Of a DNA stretch of 64,000 nucleotides, positions 30,341 to 42,805 are shown in pieces. Below the pieces are notes generated by a model. That model searched no databases. It saw only the letters and a list, made by a program, of their open reading frames with translations, and was not told where the DNA came from. Made by a program: the position numbers and the translations under genes. Source of the stretch: Bubalus kerabau (taxonomy: Eukaryota > Chordata > Mammalia > Artiodactyla > Bovidae); contig NC_073628.1 in assembly GCF_029407905.1 (NCBI RefSeq), positions 51,605,501 through 51,669,500 of the forward strand, in the 5' to 3' direction. Within the stretch, counting starts at the first letter, position 1. Each line of letters starts with the position of its first letter.

Positions 30341-30430
30341 CGGGCGAAGGCACCGCACCGCCCTCCCGACGCCGGCAGTCCGCAGGCCTGCCTCGCGAAC
30401 CTGCCCGGCCCAGCCCGGCGCGCCGCAGCT

Positions 30431-30611
30431 ATGGCCATTGCGCACCTTGCCACCGAGTATGTCTTCTCGGACTTCCTGCTGAAGGAGCCCTCGGAGGCCA
30501 AGTTTAAGGGGCTGCGGCTGGAGCTGGCCGTGGACAAGATGGTCACGTGCATCGCTGTGGGGCTGCCTCTCCTGCTCGTCTCGCTGGCTTTCGCGCAAGA
30601 AATCTCCATTG
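30431..30611 (+). CDS. PANX1: PANX1 first coding exon (pannexin 1 N-terminus)
   Basis: Pannexin 1 forms large plasma-membrane channels that release ATP and other small molecules. This exon encodes the first 60 residues plus one base: MAIAHLATEYVFSDFLLKEP, then SEAKFKGLRLELAVDKMVTC and IAVGLPLLLVSLAFAQEISI. The short cytoplasmic N-terminus is followed by membrane helix 1, from about residue 38 to 58. Identity to mammalian PANX1 is nearly complete as I know it. The ATG has the context CGCAGCTATGG (G at +4), and the donor is ATTG|GTGAGG, splitting the next Gly codon. The remaining four exons lie beyond the window. Confidence 0.98.
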
Positions 30612-31786
30612 GTGAGGTCCGGGGCTGGCGGGATCGGGGCGGGCTGGGCCGGCGTTATCAGAGGTGCCCTGGTCTCTGGCTGAAAGTGATTTTACCGCGC
30701 GCCCCTGGCGGTGCTCGCCGTTGTCATGGGCATGTGCACGTTGGGAAGGAAGGTAGCCAGATTTGATGGTCTGAAGCATTCTTGGTCCACATGCTTCCCG
30801 CCCCCCGCCCCAACCCTGGACCCTGCTCGTATCCTACTCCCCAGTTCGCCTGTTCCCTGCTGCCCACTGATGGCTTACTGGCAATGTGCCCAGTCGGTGC
30901 CTACTGCTGACTGTGGCTTAGTGTTCAAGCCTCACTCCTAAGACCGGCGCCGTTGTCACTAGATTTGCCTGGAACAACTGTCTCCTCTCCTCTCCACCCC
31001 CACATTTCTGCAGTCACCTAGAATTTGTATCAGAGAAGCTCCTTAGTTTCTAAATGGAGGATATGAGGAAAAGTACCCCAATCAAAGTGCTTTCTCCCTT
31101 GTCTTACATTAAATTAACGTGTACTGAGACTTAGGAGCTGCAGGGTTGTGAATGATGGGAAATAACTGCTCTTGGCCAGTATTAGAAGGATATCCAGATC
31201 CTCTATCTGGATGGTCTTTTTTTGAATGTGAGATAAATGAATCGCCTTCATGTAAATTCTCATGTGTTATAGCAACAGTTCTGTGAGATTCTGAAAGTCT
31301 GGTGGTCTGGGTAGGATCACGTGGCCACGAAGCAGCGGGGGCGGGATGCGGGGGGGGGGGTTGGAGGGGGAGAGTGTTTGAGTCAACAGGAAGGCAGTGT
31401 GTGAGGCTATACACAGCTCTGTGGAGCGGAGGTGGCCAGTGGGCTGAAGGATGGGGAAAGCTTGTGTGAGAAGCTGGGCTGGCCTGGGTGAGAAGCCCCT
31501 GCCTGTGGGTGGGATGTGGATAAGCAGAATTGACACTTCTGCCAAGATTTTGAGATGGTGGAGAAGGCCCAGTTCCTGGAAGGACAGACACGGTGAGCGA
31601 GTATCCTCGCTGAGGCAGAAGGATTGGTCAGGGTTTCTGGCATATGAGAGTGAATATGGGCCTGAGTCAATGAGAACAGAACAGAAAACTTGGTTTAAAA
31701 AGTGAAAAGTTATGATTTGAGTCGAGGCTGGACTAGCTGAAAACAGCACTTAATAAGTAATAGGCTGAGGGTAGTGCGTAAGGTCT

Positions 31787-32069
31787 GGAGAAGGCAATGG
31801 CACCCCACTCCAGTACTCTTGCCTGGAAAATCCCAAGGATGGAGGAGCCTGGTGGGCTGCAGTCCATGGGGTCGCTAAGAGTCGGATAGGACTGAGTGAC
31901 TTCACTCTCACTTTTCACTTAAATGCATTGGAGAAGGAAATGGCAACCCACTCCAGTGTTCTTGCCTGGAGAATCCCAAGGATGGAGGAGCCTGGTGGGC
32001 TGCTGTCTATGGAGTTTCACAGAGTCGGACATGACTGAAGTGACTTAGCAACAGCAGCAGCAGCAGCAG
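31787..32069 (+). mobile_element. Bov-A2 SINE
   Basis: This is a full dimer from GGAGAAGGCAATGGCACCCC to a (CAG)n tail. GTAAGGTCT flanks both ends (about 31779 and 32072). Confidence 0.93.
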
Positions 32070-32084
32070 TGTGTAAGGTCTGTG

Positions 32085-35000
32085 AAGGGGAGGAGGTGAG
32101 AGCTAGGAAGGATGCCATAAAGATTCAGAATCAGTTGAGGTCTCATGTGAGTGAGGGCCCCATGACTAGAAGGAAAAGGATGGGAGGTTTCCAGGAGCAA
32201 GGAGACACGCTCTTGGGCATATAGCTTTCCAGAGGCCCCTAAGGGCTGAACTGATCAGAGATACCGTAAAGGCTGCAGGCCTAGTGATTGGGGAGTGATA
32301 TTGACGGAAGTAGTGAAGTTGAGGGAAGAGTTGGTTAGAAAAAGGTTACAGTGAGCTTGATTTTGTGATCTGCACCACAGAATTGTTCAACTTGGCAGGA
32401 AGTCATCAAATTCATTTTGAAAAGTAGTCTTCAGTTTTCCTTGTCATTGGGCAGGCATTGATAGTCAAAGCTTTCCCTCTGCCTTCCTGTGAGTTGAGGC
32501 TTCTGGGAGAGAGGAAAACCACAAAGTAGCGTGGATCCTGGAGATGATCTGCCCCTTCAGTGAATGTTTGCTGAGGACCCAGTGCTGGGCGCTGAGGACC
32601 CAGGAGTTGGGGAGACGTGGGCTCTGCCATGGGGGAGCAGCCATCTGATGCCAGGAGCTGGGTACCCTCTGTGATCAAACCTTACCTCTAGCCCATGTAT
32701 TCCAGGGACTCTTAAGAGTGCTTTCAGCCCCTTCTAACTGATGGGCTGTCTGAAAGGCATTTACTTTGGATAGGTTTACTCAGTGGGAGGCTGAGCTTTT
32801 GCTGTTTTTTTATTGGGGGGTGTTGAAGGAGTTTGAGGTGTGGTCCTCTCCCCGCCCTGTAGGAGTTTACCATCCAGCTGGGCACAGGAACAGACTTGCT
32901 GGAGGTAATGAGATTCAGCAGTGTGTGATTCAATGACAGGGCAGTGTTAAGCTCTGAGCACCAGGTGGCAGGAGCTTGGGTGAAGCTGTCAGAAGACTCC
33001 TGTATACTGAGAGCTTCAGGACATTCGAGAGGAGGAAAGCAGGACCAGGGACGATGTTAGACAAAGCCAGAAGACAGACTTCAGAGAGGAAAGAAGAGGT
33101 ACAGGAAAGAGTGCGTGGAACTGGTCTGGTGGGGGCCTGCATGCTCTGGGAGGTGGGAGCAGAAGGGGCTCTGCCTAGCCGTCCATCCAGCCTTTGTGGG
33201 TCATCACAGAGGTGATGTGGTGTGGAAGGGCAAAGCAGGGTGGTGCCCATGGGCACGGTGGAGGGCACACTGGCGGCCTTTGCAGCAACCTGGAGCTGTC
33301 ACTGCTTATTGGTCCTGACTGCCCTGTGATGGCCGGAATTACAAGCAGAGCCATTCTGGAGGGAGTTGATAGGAGAATCATTTAATTTCTGAGTTGTAGC
33401 TGGAGAGTTTTAAAGACTTTTACAAAGTGAGCTGCTGATGTTGGATTGATGTAAGAATTAAAATAGGCCCCTGGTCTGGTTAAGCCTGATACTTTGCTCA
33501 GCTCTTCTAAAGCATTGCATGCGTGGCTCCCCAAGAGGGTAAGCTGGGTAGGGGGACAAAAAAACCCCGATTACACACTATGTGATGCATAGCAGAGGAC
33601 AGTTTAAATTTGACTGTGACTCTTGGCTGGTAAGACTGTGCGATGGGAGCCAGAGAAGAGGCAATCGGCACTGACCGTGTTTTTTCAGCTCTTACTTTTT
33701 CTCTCCCCTTGCCTTGCATCATGTCTTGTATACAACAAGTGCTCAATTAAGATGCGGTGAATGAAATGCAGGAGCATGTGAGAGAGCTCTCCTGGGTCCG
33801 CCCTTGGAGAATGGCTGGGCTGAGGTGGGGAGGGGCATCCAGGGAGGGAGGCCAGGCCTCCGTGTCCAGGTCAGAAGCCCATGTCAGGATCGAGGTGGCA
33901 GCGGCCAGGTCCCAACCTGGAATTCACCAGCTCGAGGTGAGGGGTCCCTGGTACGGGGAGACTTCCTTGTTGCTGGGTCCCCGTGTCATTTAATAACACA
34001 AAGGCTGCCCTGGTGAGGTCAGTCCTGGTTCCCTCCCTGAGGTCCCGCTCTGATGACAGTCCTGCAGGATATGGTCAGAGAGGAGGCACCCGTTGCCCCA
34101 CCTGACTTACAAGCATAGAATGTATTGCAAATACGTAAAATTCCCTTTTACAGCACTTTTGGGGCAAGGGAGAATCTGTTTGAAATGTCGAAGGCTCTGT
34201 GGAAGGCGGTTGAGCGTTGATCTGTATTGCTCAGGCGGTTGAGTGTCATTCTGTGTGGCTTGGAGAACCCACGACTGTCGCCATATGGCAGGTGCAGGGG
34301 GTCAGAGTTCTGTGCCACAAAAGGACCCTCATTTCTAACACATCTTTGCAGATGCCTCTAGAGGTATAGCATCTGTCACCCTGACTATCTCCCTATCTCT
34401 ATATATTTCTGTACCTAGAGAGAGTTTAGGGAATAGCAGAGTGACAGCTCTGTGTAGAATACAAGCATAATTGGGCCACATGGCCTTCACGCTCTGAAAT
34501 TCTAGGAGTATTTATCTCAAGCATTGAAGAAACTGATTCCCTAAGCATGGTACTTTTGAACAGACCAGACCCTGAATGGGATTTGTGCTCCTGGGGTCTT
34601 TTGCTGGGTCTGCAGTGCCCTTGGCCTAGGGCTGTATGTGACCTGAGGCCGAGGTGTCCTCCATTGGGGTCTGCTTTGACTCTGGAGCCCCAGCCTGGCG
34701 CCTTGGGAGATGCTGGGAGGGTGGAGTCCCTGTGTCCCTCCAGTATGCTGGCTGCCTGGTCCCTGTCTGGCCGGACCAGATGAGCAGCAGGGGCAACCGC
34801 TAGACCCCAGGGAAGGACATCTGGTCCGCCCAGGGAGCCTGCTCCTCTGCTGCCCTACTGGTGGGCTGCTGTGGTTCTGGATGGAGGGATGTGGTCTCTC
34901 AGGGTTAGCCTTCTCTGCTGCTGTCATTCCCGGGCCGGTGCTGGGCCAGCCCCAGGGGGCCGGGGGACAGGGAGCTGCAGCTTCTTGCAGAGCTGTTAGT

Positions 35001-35630
35001 GCCCAGCTCCCCTCCTTTTTTCTCCAGCTGAGTCCGCAGCTCTGTCATCCGCTCTTCTGTGGCTGTGTGTAGGCACACCTTTGGGAATGTGTTCAGGCTG
35101 CCTTCAGCGTACAGTGGGTGGCACAGCTGATTGTTCTTTTCAGGCGTGTCTCTAAGAATGGGCTAATATAGGGTCTCAGGGCAAAGGTCCCAAAACAGCA
35201 CATCCTCAACTCACAGTTTAAGCCAAAACACCAGGGGTACATCCTGGTCCCCTTCCAGAAGGATGCCTGCTGTCCAGAGAGGCCACATACATACATACAT
35301 ACATACTGATACATGTTTTTCTTTGTTAAATTTTTTTTTTTTTGGTATTTTTATTGTTCAGGTAGTACATACATACCTTCTCAGGGTGAAGGATTTATAA
35401 GCCTTCCTCGTGTGTTAGGATTTATAAGCCTTCTACTGTGTGTGTCCACAGTGACCACTGTGGACACTGTACAGCTGAAAAGTCCCCTTTCTTTGCATTC
35501 ATACAAAGTTTAGACACTTTTTTAAACCAAACTGAGTCACGTCATGGTGGTTTGCACTTTCCCACTCAGTATGATATGGAGAGCTTTCTGTGTCAGTACT
35601 CAAGTGTCACCTCACTGTTTTTTAACAGAC
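32085..35630. other. PANX1 intron 1, unique sequence
   Basis: These 3.5 kb lack recognisable SINEs or LINEs. Minor features are an (ATAC)n microsatellite near 35287-35307 and the short direct repeat AGGATTTATAAGCCTTC (about 35387 and 35417). No exon or RNA gene is supported. Confidence 0.5.
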
Positions 35631-35644
35631 AGGTAGACAGAGAT

Positions 35645-35908
35645 CAGAGAAGGCAATGGCACCCCATTCCAATACTCTTGCCTGGAAAATCCCATGGACG
35701 GAGGAGCCTGGTGGGCTGCAGTCCATGGGGTCTTGAAGAGTCGGACACGACTGAACAACTTCACTTTCACTTTTCACTTTCATGCATTGGAGAAGGAAAT
35801 GGCAGCCCACTCCAGTGTTCTTGCCTGGAGAATCCCAGGGACGGTGGAGCCTGGTGGGCTGCTGTCTATGGGGTTGCACAGAGTCGGACACGACTGAAGC
35901 AACTTAGC
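35645..35908 (+). mobile_element. Bov-A2 SINE with target-site duplication
   Basis: A complete dimer is flanked by the 10-bp repeat AGACAGAGAT at 35635-35644 and 35909-35918. Confidence 0.95.
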
Positions 35909-36369
35909 AGACAGAGATACTCCATAGGGTGAAATGTTCTTGCCATAGTTCACCCAGTCATTTTCCTAGGGATGTGCGTGTAGGTTCTTCCTAATTTTCC
36001 ATGATTACACATCAGGCTTGTTGGTACATAAATCTCTGTAACAGCTGCCCCCCTCCCATCATTGAAAGAAAAAGAGAAAAGTTCCCAGAAAGATGGAGCC
36101 ATTCTCTAGGATAGTTCTGCATTCCTGAGTTACTATTTCAAGTAAAAGTCAATGCGCCTGTGTACCCTCCAGCTCTAGCTCCCTCTAAATGTGACTCAGA
36201 AGAGGGGAAGAGGAATTTTGATGTGTTCCTTGTTTTAAGAAAGAAATAGCCTCTTTCAGGAGTAAGGTTGCAAGTTTCCATGGACTTTTCTGATGTGTTC
36301 TCAAAGCACAGTGTTTCCTTCTAAGCACTTACCCCAAGTTCCAGTTTGTTAATTATTTCCATAATTGTT

Positions 36370-36515
36370 TGTTTAATGCTGTCTCCCCACCAGACTATAA
36401 GTTTACTGGGGTCAGGGACCATTTATCCTCTGTGGGGTTGACTACTCTAGCCCTAGCGTCGAGCACAAAACTTGAAATGTAGTAGGCATTCAGTGGAGTT
36501 TGTAAAGGAATGGAA
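36370..36515 (+). repeat. L2 LINE fragment
   Basis: CTGTCTCCCCACCAGACTAT, GGGGTCAGGGACCATTTATC and GTAGTAGGCATTCAGTGGAG-like blocks are in L2 order. It is diverged. Confidence 0.6.
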
Positions 36516-36519
36516 TCAT

Positions 36520-38145
36520 TAAGGATGTCAGTAGGATTTTAGCATTTTGCGATCCTGAGTGTTATTCTATTGTCTGTAAGACAGGATTTTATGTATCTTG
36601 AAAGAGTTTGTCTTAAAAAAAAATCACCATCAAAAATATTTGAAAACTCTGTATAATGTCATTGGAGAGAACTGGAGTAACAGTAATAGACCAAAGAATG
36701 TGAACTGATGGATAATAAGCAAACATTTAGTCATAATGAGATTGATTTTAAAAATTAACAGAATTTACCCTTATAGCATTTGTTCTGTTTGAATGCCCAT
36801 TGTTCCCTGACTTTAAAGAACTCAATGACTTAGATCTATATTTAATTATTTTCAAATCCCTTTCTCTTTTCCAAAGAGAAATGAAAATGCGAAAAGAAGA
36901 TGAAGTTGTGTGTGTGGGGGAAACTCTATTATTTCGAAACAGATGAAAGTCCTGTCCTTAGCAAAAGCTGAACATATGTCTTGAAATCTTTGCAGAGTCT
37001 AGACTTAGATTAGCAACATCCTTTTAAAAACCATTCGAACACCCACCCTTCCTCTGCAGGTTGCTTCCTTGGAGTGCTTTCTTCTCAAACCCCTGCCTGG
37101 GGCAGTGAGTTTGGTCCAGAATGGGGGTGCAGTTTGGGAGCACCGTGCCCCGGCTGAGGGAGCTGGACGCAGCCATGTCCCTTGGGGCTGCCTGGGGGCA
37201 GCTGGAACGTTGGTTTCCAGGAGAGAAAGCACTGAGGTGAGCCTGGCTCTGTGTGGGGCACAGGGTATGTGTTAGCACAGGGGGGATTCTTCCCACTTAT
37301 TCATCCTCTGTAAAGCTTGCACTCATTTTTCTCAAAGGCTGTTTACATATGTGTATATTTATCTGATTATAAAGATATAACTTCCTGTAGAAAACATGGG
37401 CAATATAACAGGAGTTATAAAGATATAACTCCTGTAGAACAGAGCAGTAATTCCAGCACTGTTACAACACTGAGGTAACCACTGTCAAATCTTTGTGTGT
37501 TTCCCCGAACTCTTTATTGTATATACATAGCTGACAACTTGTATTCTGCTTTTGAAAAAAACCAAACTTCATTTCGGGTGATTTTACCTCATTCTTAAAT
37601 CTGACAAACTTGCCTTTTGTTGGCTACCAAAGTAAACATCGAAAAGGTGTATGGAAATTGAACCCTGTTGCAATTTTTTGCTAATACAAATAGCAATGTG
37701 AGGAACGCTCCTGAACATAAACCTCTAAACTAAAGGTCTCAGTATTTCAACAAATTGTGTATAAATCTAATTACAAAGTGTGGGAACATTTTCAGGATTC
37801 TAGACTTAAATGGCTGGTTGCTCTCTGGAAAGATCATTTGTTGTTGAATCTTCTAGCAGTTAGGAGGGTCCCCTTGCTCTTGGTTTCCAGAGTGTATGAT
37901 TTTATGTATCTCATTTACCCAGGTATCTCCTTACATCTAGAAATAAACCAGGAAGTTGACAAGCAACAGACAAAGTGACTGACTTGCCTGCACAGCTTGT
38001 TACATCTTTAGTAGATAAATTCCTCAAAATATACTGCTACAGAATTATAGGAAGGGGATCATTACTGGGAATTTGTCAAGTTACCTGACAAACTTCTACA
38101 TTTAGGGGCTCATTAAATTTACTTTCACTTCATTGTTTTTTGCCT
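36520..38145. other. PANX1 intron 1, unique sequence
   Basis: This holds A/T-rich sequence with a short duplication of TTATAAAGATATAACT (about 37368 and 37416). No genes or clear mobile elements are seen. Confidence 0.5.
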
Positions 38146-38318
38146 TTTGATTAATTATTTATTTGGCTGCATCAAATCTTAGTTGCAGCATATCTTGCAG
38201 TGGGGGACTTAGTTGCCCTGTGGCATGCAGGATCTTAGTTTCCCAACCAGGGATTGAACCTGGGTCCCTTGCATTGCAAGGCAGATTCTTAACCACTGGA
38301 CCACCAGGGAAGTCCCTC
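38146..38318 (-). mobile_element. CHR-type SINE
   Basis: The reverse complement of a CHR element: GGGATTGAACCTGGGTCCC (B-box region) and a CCACTGGACCACCAGGGAAG head at the right end. Confidence 0.88.
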
Positions 38319-38660
38319 ATTTCATATTTTGATGATTGCTATTACTACTGTCTTTGTGATTGAGAGAAGCTGGGCAGTTAAGGATAGGATAAACAAAGTG
38401 GAAATGCTTTGAGAAAATTACAGCTTCCAAATAGGCTCAGAACATGGTGAATATTCAGTATGGAGGATGAAGAGGTTCTCCATGGACTCATGCTGATGAG
38501 ATAGACTGGGAGCAGTGCGTCTGCCCTGAGATGCTCTTGAGTAGATACCCCACCATTCTGCTGCTGTGCTGGTGGAGGGGACTTTCTAGATAGTTTTAAT
38601 TTGCTATGTGTCTGTATGTTTGTGTTAAAGTTCAGAGCAAGAGGAAATTAATACCCTGCC

Positions 38661-38662
38661 TG

Positions 38663-38695
<33 letters not shown>

Positions 38696-38697
38696 AG
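38661..38697. repeat. Poly(T)/A-rich simple repeat
   Basis: A run of about 28 T is followed by an A run. No attached element is recognisable. It probably marks a degraded retroposon tail. Confidence 0.7.
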
Positions 38698-39078
38698 CAT
38701 ACCCCAATCTTGGTCTCTTTCCTAGAGGTAACTACTATTACTGTTTAATGTAAACAGTAATTACATTACTGCTCAATGTTCCTATGGAAAAATCTGATAT
38801 TTAGCATTTTATCAGAGTTAAATTTGTAACAAAATATGTCATGTATTAACATTTGCTCGTTTGTCTATAATGTGTCCCAGAGATATTTTGGTGTCTATGT
38901 GTAGGTCTGCCTCATTCTTTTTAGTTGCCTATAATTTTCCATTGTATGACTATGCCTTAGTTCACTTAACCTTTCTGTTAAGGGACTTGTAGGTTCATTC
39001 CACTTTTTTCTACTGCAAATAGTGGTTCACTGAGCATCCTTGGATGTGCTTCCTCATGCAAAATGTGCTTCTCTAGGA

Positions 39079-39552
39079 CAGTGGTTCTCAAACTTTTTGG
39101 TCTCAGGACACTTTTATACTCTTACTAAATTTTATTGAGAATTTCCAAAGAGCTTTTGTTTGTAGGTTATATCCATCAGTATCACATTAGCAATTAAAAC
39201 TGAGAGATTTTAAAAATATTCGTTAATTTAAAATACAAGCCCATTACATGTTAGCATATATTTTGCGAAAAAATAAGTTTAAAAACAAAAGCTTAGCAAG
39301 AAGAGTGGCATTGGTTCCAAGTTTTGCAAGTCTCCTTAATGTCTGGCTCATTTGAAGACCACAGACCACTGCCTGCTCCTCATTCATTGCACAGTGATAC
39401 GCCAAGTCAGTAGCTTCTGGAAGCACTATTGAACATACGAGAGAATGAGATTAAGAAGGTAGGTAACAACTTATTAATATTATGAGAGAGGGTTCACATC
39501 ACGAACTTGCTTCAAGAGTCTGAGGTTCTGGACCCTACTTTGAGAAACATTC
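39079..39552. repeat. Fossil hAT-type DNA transposon, non-autonomous
   Basis: The left end CAGTGGTTCTCAAACTTTTT and the right end CTTTGAGAAACATTCTC form imperfect inverted repeats of the hAT-Charlie type. The interior (CAAAGAGCTTTTGTTTGTAG, AAGAGTGGCATTGGTTCC) is a common ancient mammalian repeat without transposase. The family is not named. Confidence 0.65.
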
Positions 39553-39752
39553 TCTGGGGTCAAAGAGTTGTGTTTGTGGCTGGCGCCACATGAGGTGTGC
39601 ACGTTACATGTTCACAAGGCACTTCCAGTTGCCCTTCAGGGCTCGGTCTACACCCATCAGGATGTAGGGAGCAGCCCCTTCCCCACTTTCTTCCTGCTAA
39701 GCTTTCAGTTTCTCATTCTCTTGATGGAAATCGAATCTCACACATCAACTCT

Positions 39753-40016
39753 GCTGCGTCGCTTCAGTTGTGTCTGACTCTGTGCAACCCCATAGATGGC
39801 AGCCCACCAGGTTCCGCCATCCCTGGGATTCTCCAGGCAAGAACACTGGAGTGGGTTGCCATTTCCTTCTCCAGTGCATGAAAGTGAAAAGTGAAAGTGA
39901 AGTTGCTCAGTCGTGTCCGACTCTTCGAGACCCCATGGACTGCAGCCCACCAGGCTCCTCCGTCCAAGGAATTTTCCAGGCAAGAGTACTGGAGTGGGTT
40001 GCCATTGCCTTCTCCG
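39753..40016 (-). mobile_element. Bov-A2 SINE with target-site duplication
   Basis: A complete reverse dimer is flanked by the 13-bp repeat ACACATCAACTCT at 39740-39752 and 40017-40029. Confidence 0.95.
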
Positions 40017-40052
40017 ACACATCAACTCTACTTCAATTAAAAAAAAAAAACG

Positions 40053-40265
40053 CTGGGGATTTTCCTGGTGATCTAGTGGTTGGGAATCCTCCTGCCAGTG
40101 CAGGGGGATGCTGGCTCGATTCCTGGTTCGGTCAGAGCTCACACCCTGCGGGGCAGCCCGAACGCTTCAGCTGAGAGTCTGGGTGCTGAGGGTCTGGGGC
40201 TGAGAGCCTGGGTACTGCAGCAGGAGGGGCTGCCGCTACCGTGGGAGAAGCAGCCTGGCCGCTGA
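40053..40265 (+). mobile_element. CHR-type SINE
   Basis: The head GGATTTTCCTGGTGATCTAG is followed by a GC-rich body ending in GAAGCAGCCTGGCCGCTGAT. It is somewhat diverged. Confidence 0.7.
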
Positions 40266-40304
40266 TGTAGAGAAAGCCCGCGCAAAGCAAGACACAGGTC
40301 AGCC

Positions 40305-40432
40305 AACACATGTATACCTGTGGCGGATTCATTTTGATATTTGGCAAAACTAATACAATTATGTAAAGTTTAAAAATAAAATAAAACTAAAAATAAAAAA
40401 ATAAAATAAAATTAAATTAAAAAAATTATTAA
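40305..40432 (+). mobile_element. L1 3' terminus, extremely 5'-truncated
   Basis: CACATGTATACCTGTGGCGG, TTCATTTTGATATTTGGCAA and an A-rich tail are the last 120 bp of the young ruminant L1, in sense orientation. Confidence 0.85.
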
Positions 40433-41242
40433 AAAAGAACACACAAAGTCTGCTTTGTTAGAATTAAAAATAAAAACAAACAAAAACAGACAAAACGGCA
40501 CCTCACTGTTCCAGTCTCTGGTTCCTGGCGTGTCCTGGGATTTCATAACGCACAGCTCGGGGCTGTCCTCTAACTCTTGGCTGTGTCCAGAGGCTGCTCC
40601 GTCTCCAGGCGATTCTCCATTGCCCTCTGGTCTGGAGTGCTTGGTCCTAGAGACTATCAGGTCTCAGTTTGCTATTATTAGCTTATGAAATATTTCGTTC
40701 CACAGTCTCTTTTTATCTTTTTTTTTTTTTCCCCAAAGCTAAAAAGTTAAAAAATAAGCTGTTTCCCTTCTGAGCCCTGTTTCCTGCTTAACTAAGTAGC
40801 AAAATGAGCAAGTATAATTTTTTAGGAAATATAAAGATGTCTTTAAGAAATCTTCTTTTAATTTTTAATTAGAGGATGATTACTTTACAATATTGTGGTG
40901 GTTTCTGCCATACATCAGCATGAATCAGCCATAGGCATATATAGATGCCCTCCCTCCCTCCTCCCTCCCCATCCCACCTCTCTAGGTTGTCACAAAGCAG
41001 CTTTGGGTTCCCTGCATCATACAGCAAATTCCCACTGGCTATCTCTTTTACATATGGTAATTATATGTTTCAATGCTGCTCTCTCAAATCATCCCACCCC
41101 CTCCTTTGTGTCCAAAAGTCTGTTATGTCTACTGCCCTGCAAGTGGGATCATCAGTACTTTACATATAAGTTAATATATGATATTTGTCTTTCTCTTTCT
41201 GACTTACTTCACTGTGTATAATAGGCTGTAGGTTCATCCACC

Positions 41243-41330
41243 CCCAATCAGTTCAGTTCAGTTCAGTTGCTCAGTCATGTCTGACTCTTTGTGACCCCAT
41301 GGACTGTAGCACACCAGCCCTCCCTGTCCA
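41243..41330 (-). mobile_element. BovB 3'-end fragment (88 bp)
   Basis: (CAGTT)n followed by GCTCAGTCATGTCTGACTC and CCAGCCCTCCCTGTCC is the antisense BovB terminus, inserted in the older L1. Confidence 0.75.
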
Positions 41331-41565
41331 TTAGAACTGACTCAGATGCATTCCTTTTTATAGCTGAGTAATATTCCATTATGTATACATACCATAACTT
41401 CTTTGTCCTTTTGTCTATCAGTGGGCATCTAGGTTGCTTCCATTTCCTAGCTGTTGTACATAGTGCTGCAGTAAACATTGGGGTACATGTGTATGGTTTC
41501 CCCAGGCTGTTGCCCAATAGTGGGATTGCTGGGTTATATGGTAGTTTTAATATATGGTAGTTTTA

Positions 41566-41788
41566 ATGGGCTTCCCAGGTGGCTCATTGTAAAGAATCTG
41601 CCTGCAGTACAGGAGACCTGGATTTGATCCCTAGGTTGGAAAGATCCCTTGGAGGAGGTCATGGCAACCCTCTCCAGTATTCTTGCCTGCAGAATTCCAT
41701 GGACAGCAGAGCCTGACGGGCTGCCCTCCATAGTGTCTCAAAGAGTCAGACACGACTGAAGCAACTGAGCAGCAGCAGCAGCAGCAGC
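41566..41788 (+). mobile_element. Bov-tA SINE with target-site duplication
   Basis: The head GGGCTTCCCAGGTGGCTCAT leads to a (AGC)n tail. It is flanked by the 12-bp repeat ATGGTAGTTTTA at 41554-41565 and 41789-41800. A third copy of the repeat just upstream (41538) is part of a short tandem duplication. Confidence 0.93.
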
Positions 41789-42230
41789 ATGGTAGTTTTA
41801 TTCCTAGTTTTTTTAAAGGAATCTCCACACAGTTCTCCATAGTGGCTGTATCAGTTTGCATTCCCACTAGCAGTGTAAGAGTGTTCCCTTTTCTTCACAC
41901 CCACTCCAGCATTTATTGTTTGTAGACTTTTTGATGATGGCCATTCTGACGGGTGTGAGATGTTACCTCATCATAGTTTTGATTTTCATTTCTCTATTAA
42001 TGAGCACTGTTGAGAATCTTCTCATGTGTTTATTAGCCATCTGTATGTCCTCTTTGGAGAAATGTCTGATTAGGTCTTCTGCCCACTTTTTGATTGGGAT
42101 GTTTGATTTTTGGTATTGAGTTGCATGAGCTGCTTGTATATTTTGAAAATTAATCCTTTGTGGGTTGTTTCATTTGCTGTTTTCTCCCATTCTGAGGGTT
42201 GTCTTTGCACCTTGCTTATAGTTCCCTGTA

Positions 42231-42805
42231 AGTAGATGGTGACTGCAGCTGTGAAATTAGAAGATACTTGCTTCTTGGAAGGAAAGCTATGACAAACCTA
42301 AACAGTGTATTAAAAAGCAAAGACGTCACTTTGTCAACAAAGGTCCATATAGTCAAAGCTATGGTTTTTCCTGTTGTTATATACACATGTGAGAGTTGGA
42401 CCATAAAAAAAGGCTGAGCACCTAAGAATTGATGCTTTTGAATTGTGGTGCTTTAGAACACTCTTGAGAGTCCCTTTGACTGCAAGGAGATCAAACCAGT
42501 CAATTCTAAAGGAAATCAACCCTGAATATTCATTGAAAGGACTGATGCTAAAGCTGAAATTCCTGTACTTTGGCCACCTGATGTGAAGAGCTGACTCATT
42601 GGAAAAGATCCTGATGCTGGAAAAGACTGAAGGCAAAGGGAGAAGAGGGTGGCAGAGGATGAGATGGTGAGATAGCATCACTGATTCAGTGGACATGAAC
42701 TTGAGCAAACTCGGGGTGATAGTGAAGGACAGGGAAGCCTGGCATGCTGCAGTCCACGAAGTCACAAAGAGTTGGACACGACTTAGCAGCTGGACAACAA
42801 CATAG
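42231..42805 (+). mobile_element. BovB LINE, 3' part, inserted in older L1
   Basis: It covers GACTGCAGCTGTGAAATTAG to GGACACGACTTAGCAGC. The remnant of BovB ORF2 C-terminus is frame-broken. Flanking ATAGTTCC and ATAGTTTCC look like a worn target-site duplication. Confidence 0.88.

Larger units (their letters stand above)
29480..30720 (+). promoter_or_regulatory. PANX1: CpG-island promoter of PANX1
   Basis: GC content and CpG frequency rise sharply from about 29480 and fall after about 30720. This spans the region before and through PANX1 exon 1. GC boxes are abundant and no obvious TATA box is seen, which fits the dispersed-start, broadly expressed promoter known for PANX1. The exact transcription start cannot be read from sequence but probably lies between 30040 and 30250. 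Long open frames here on both strands are by-products of GC richness. Confidence 0.85.

Noticed and set aside
29810..30598. Long open frames on both strands across the GC-rich PANX1 promoter (up to 243 codons)
   Set aside because: They are low-complexity Arg/Gly/Pro/Ala translations of a CpG island and of the 19-bp array. They overlap on opposite strands and have no recognisable domain.
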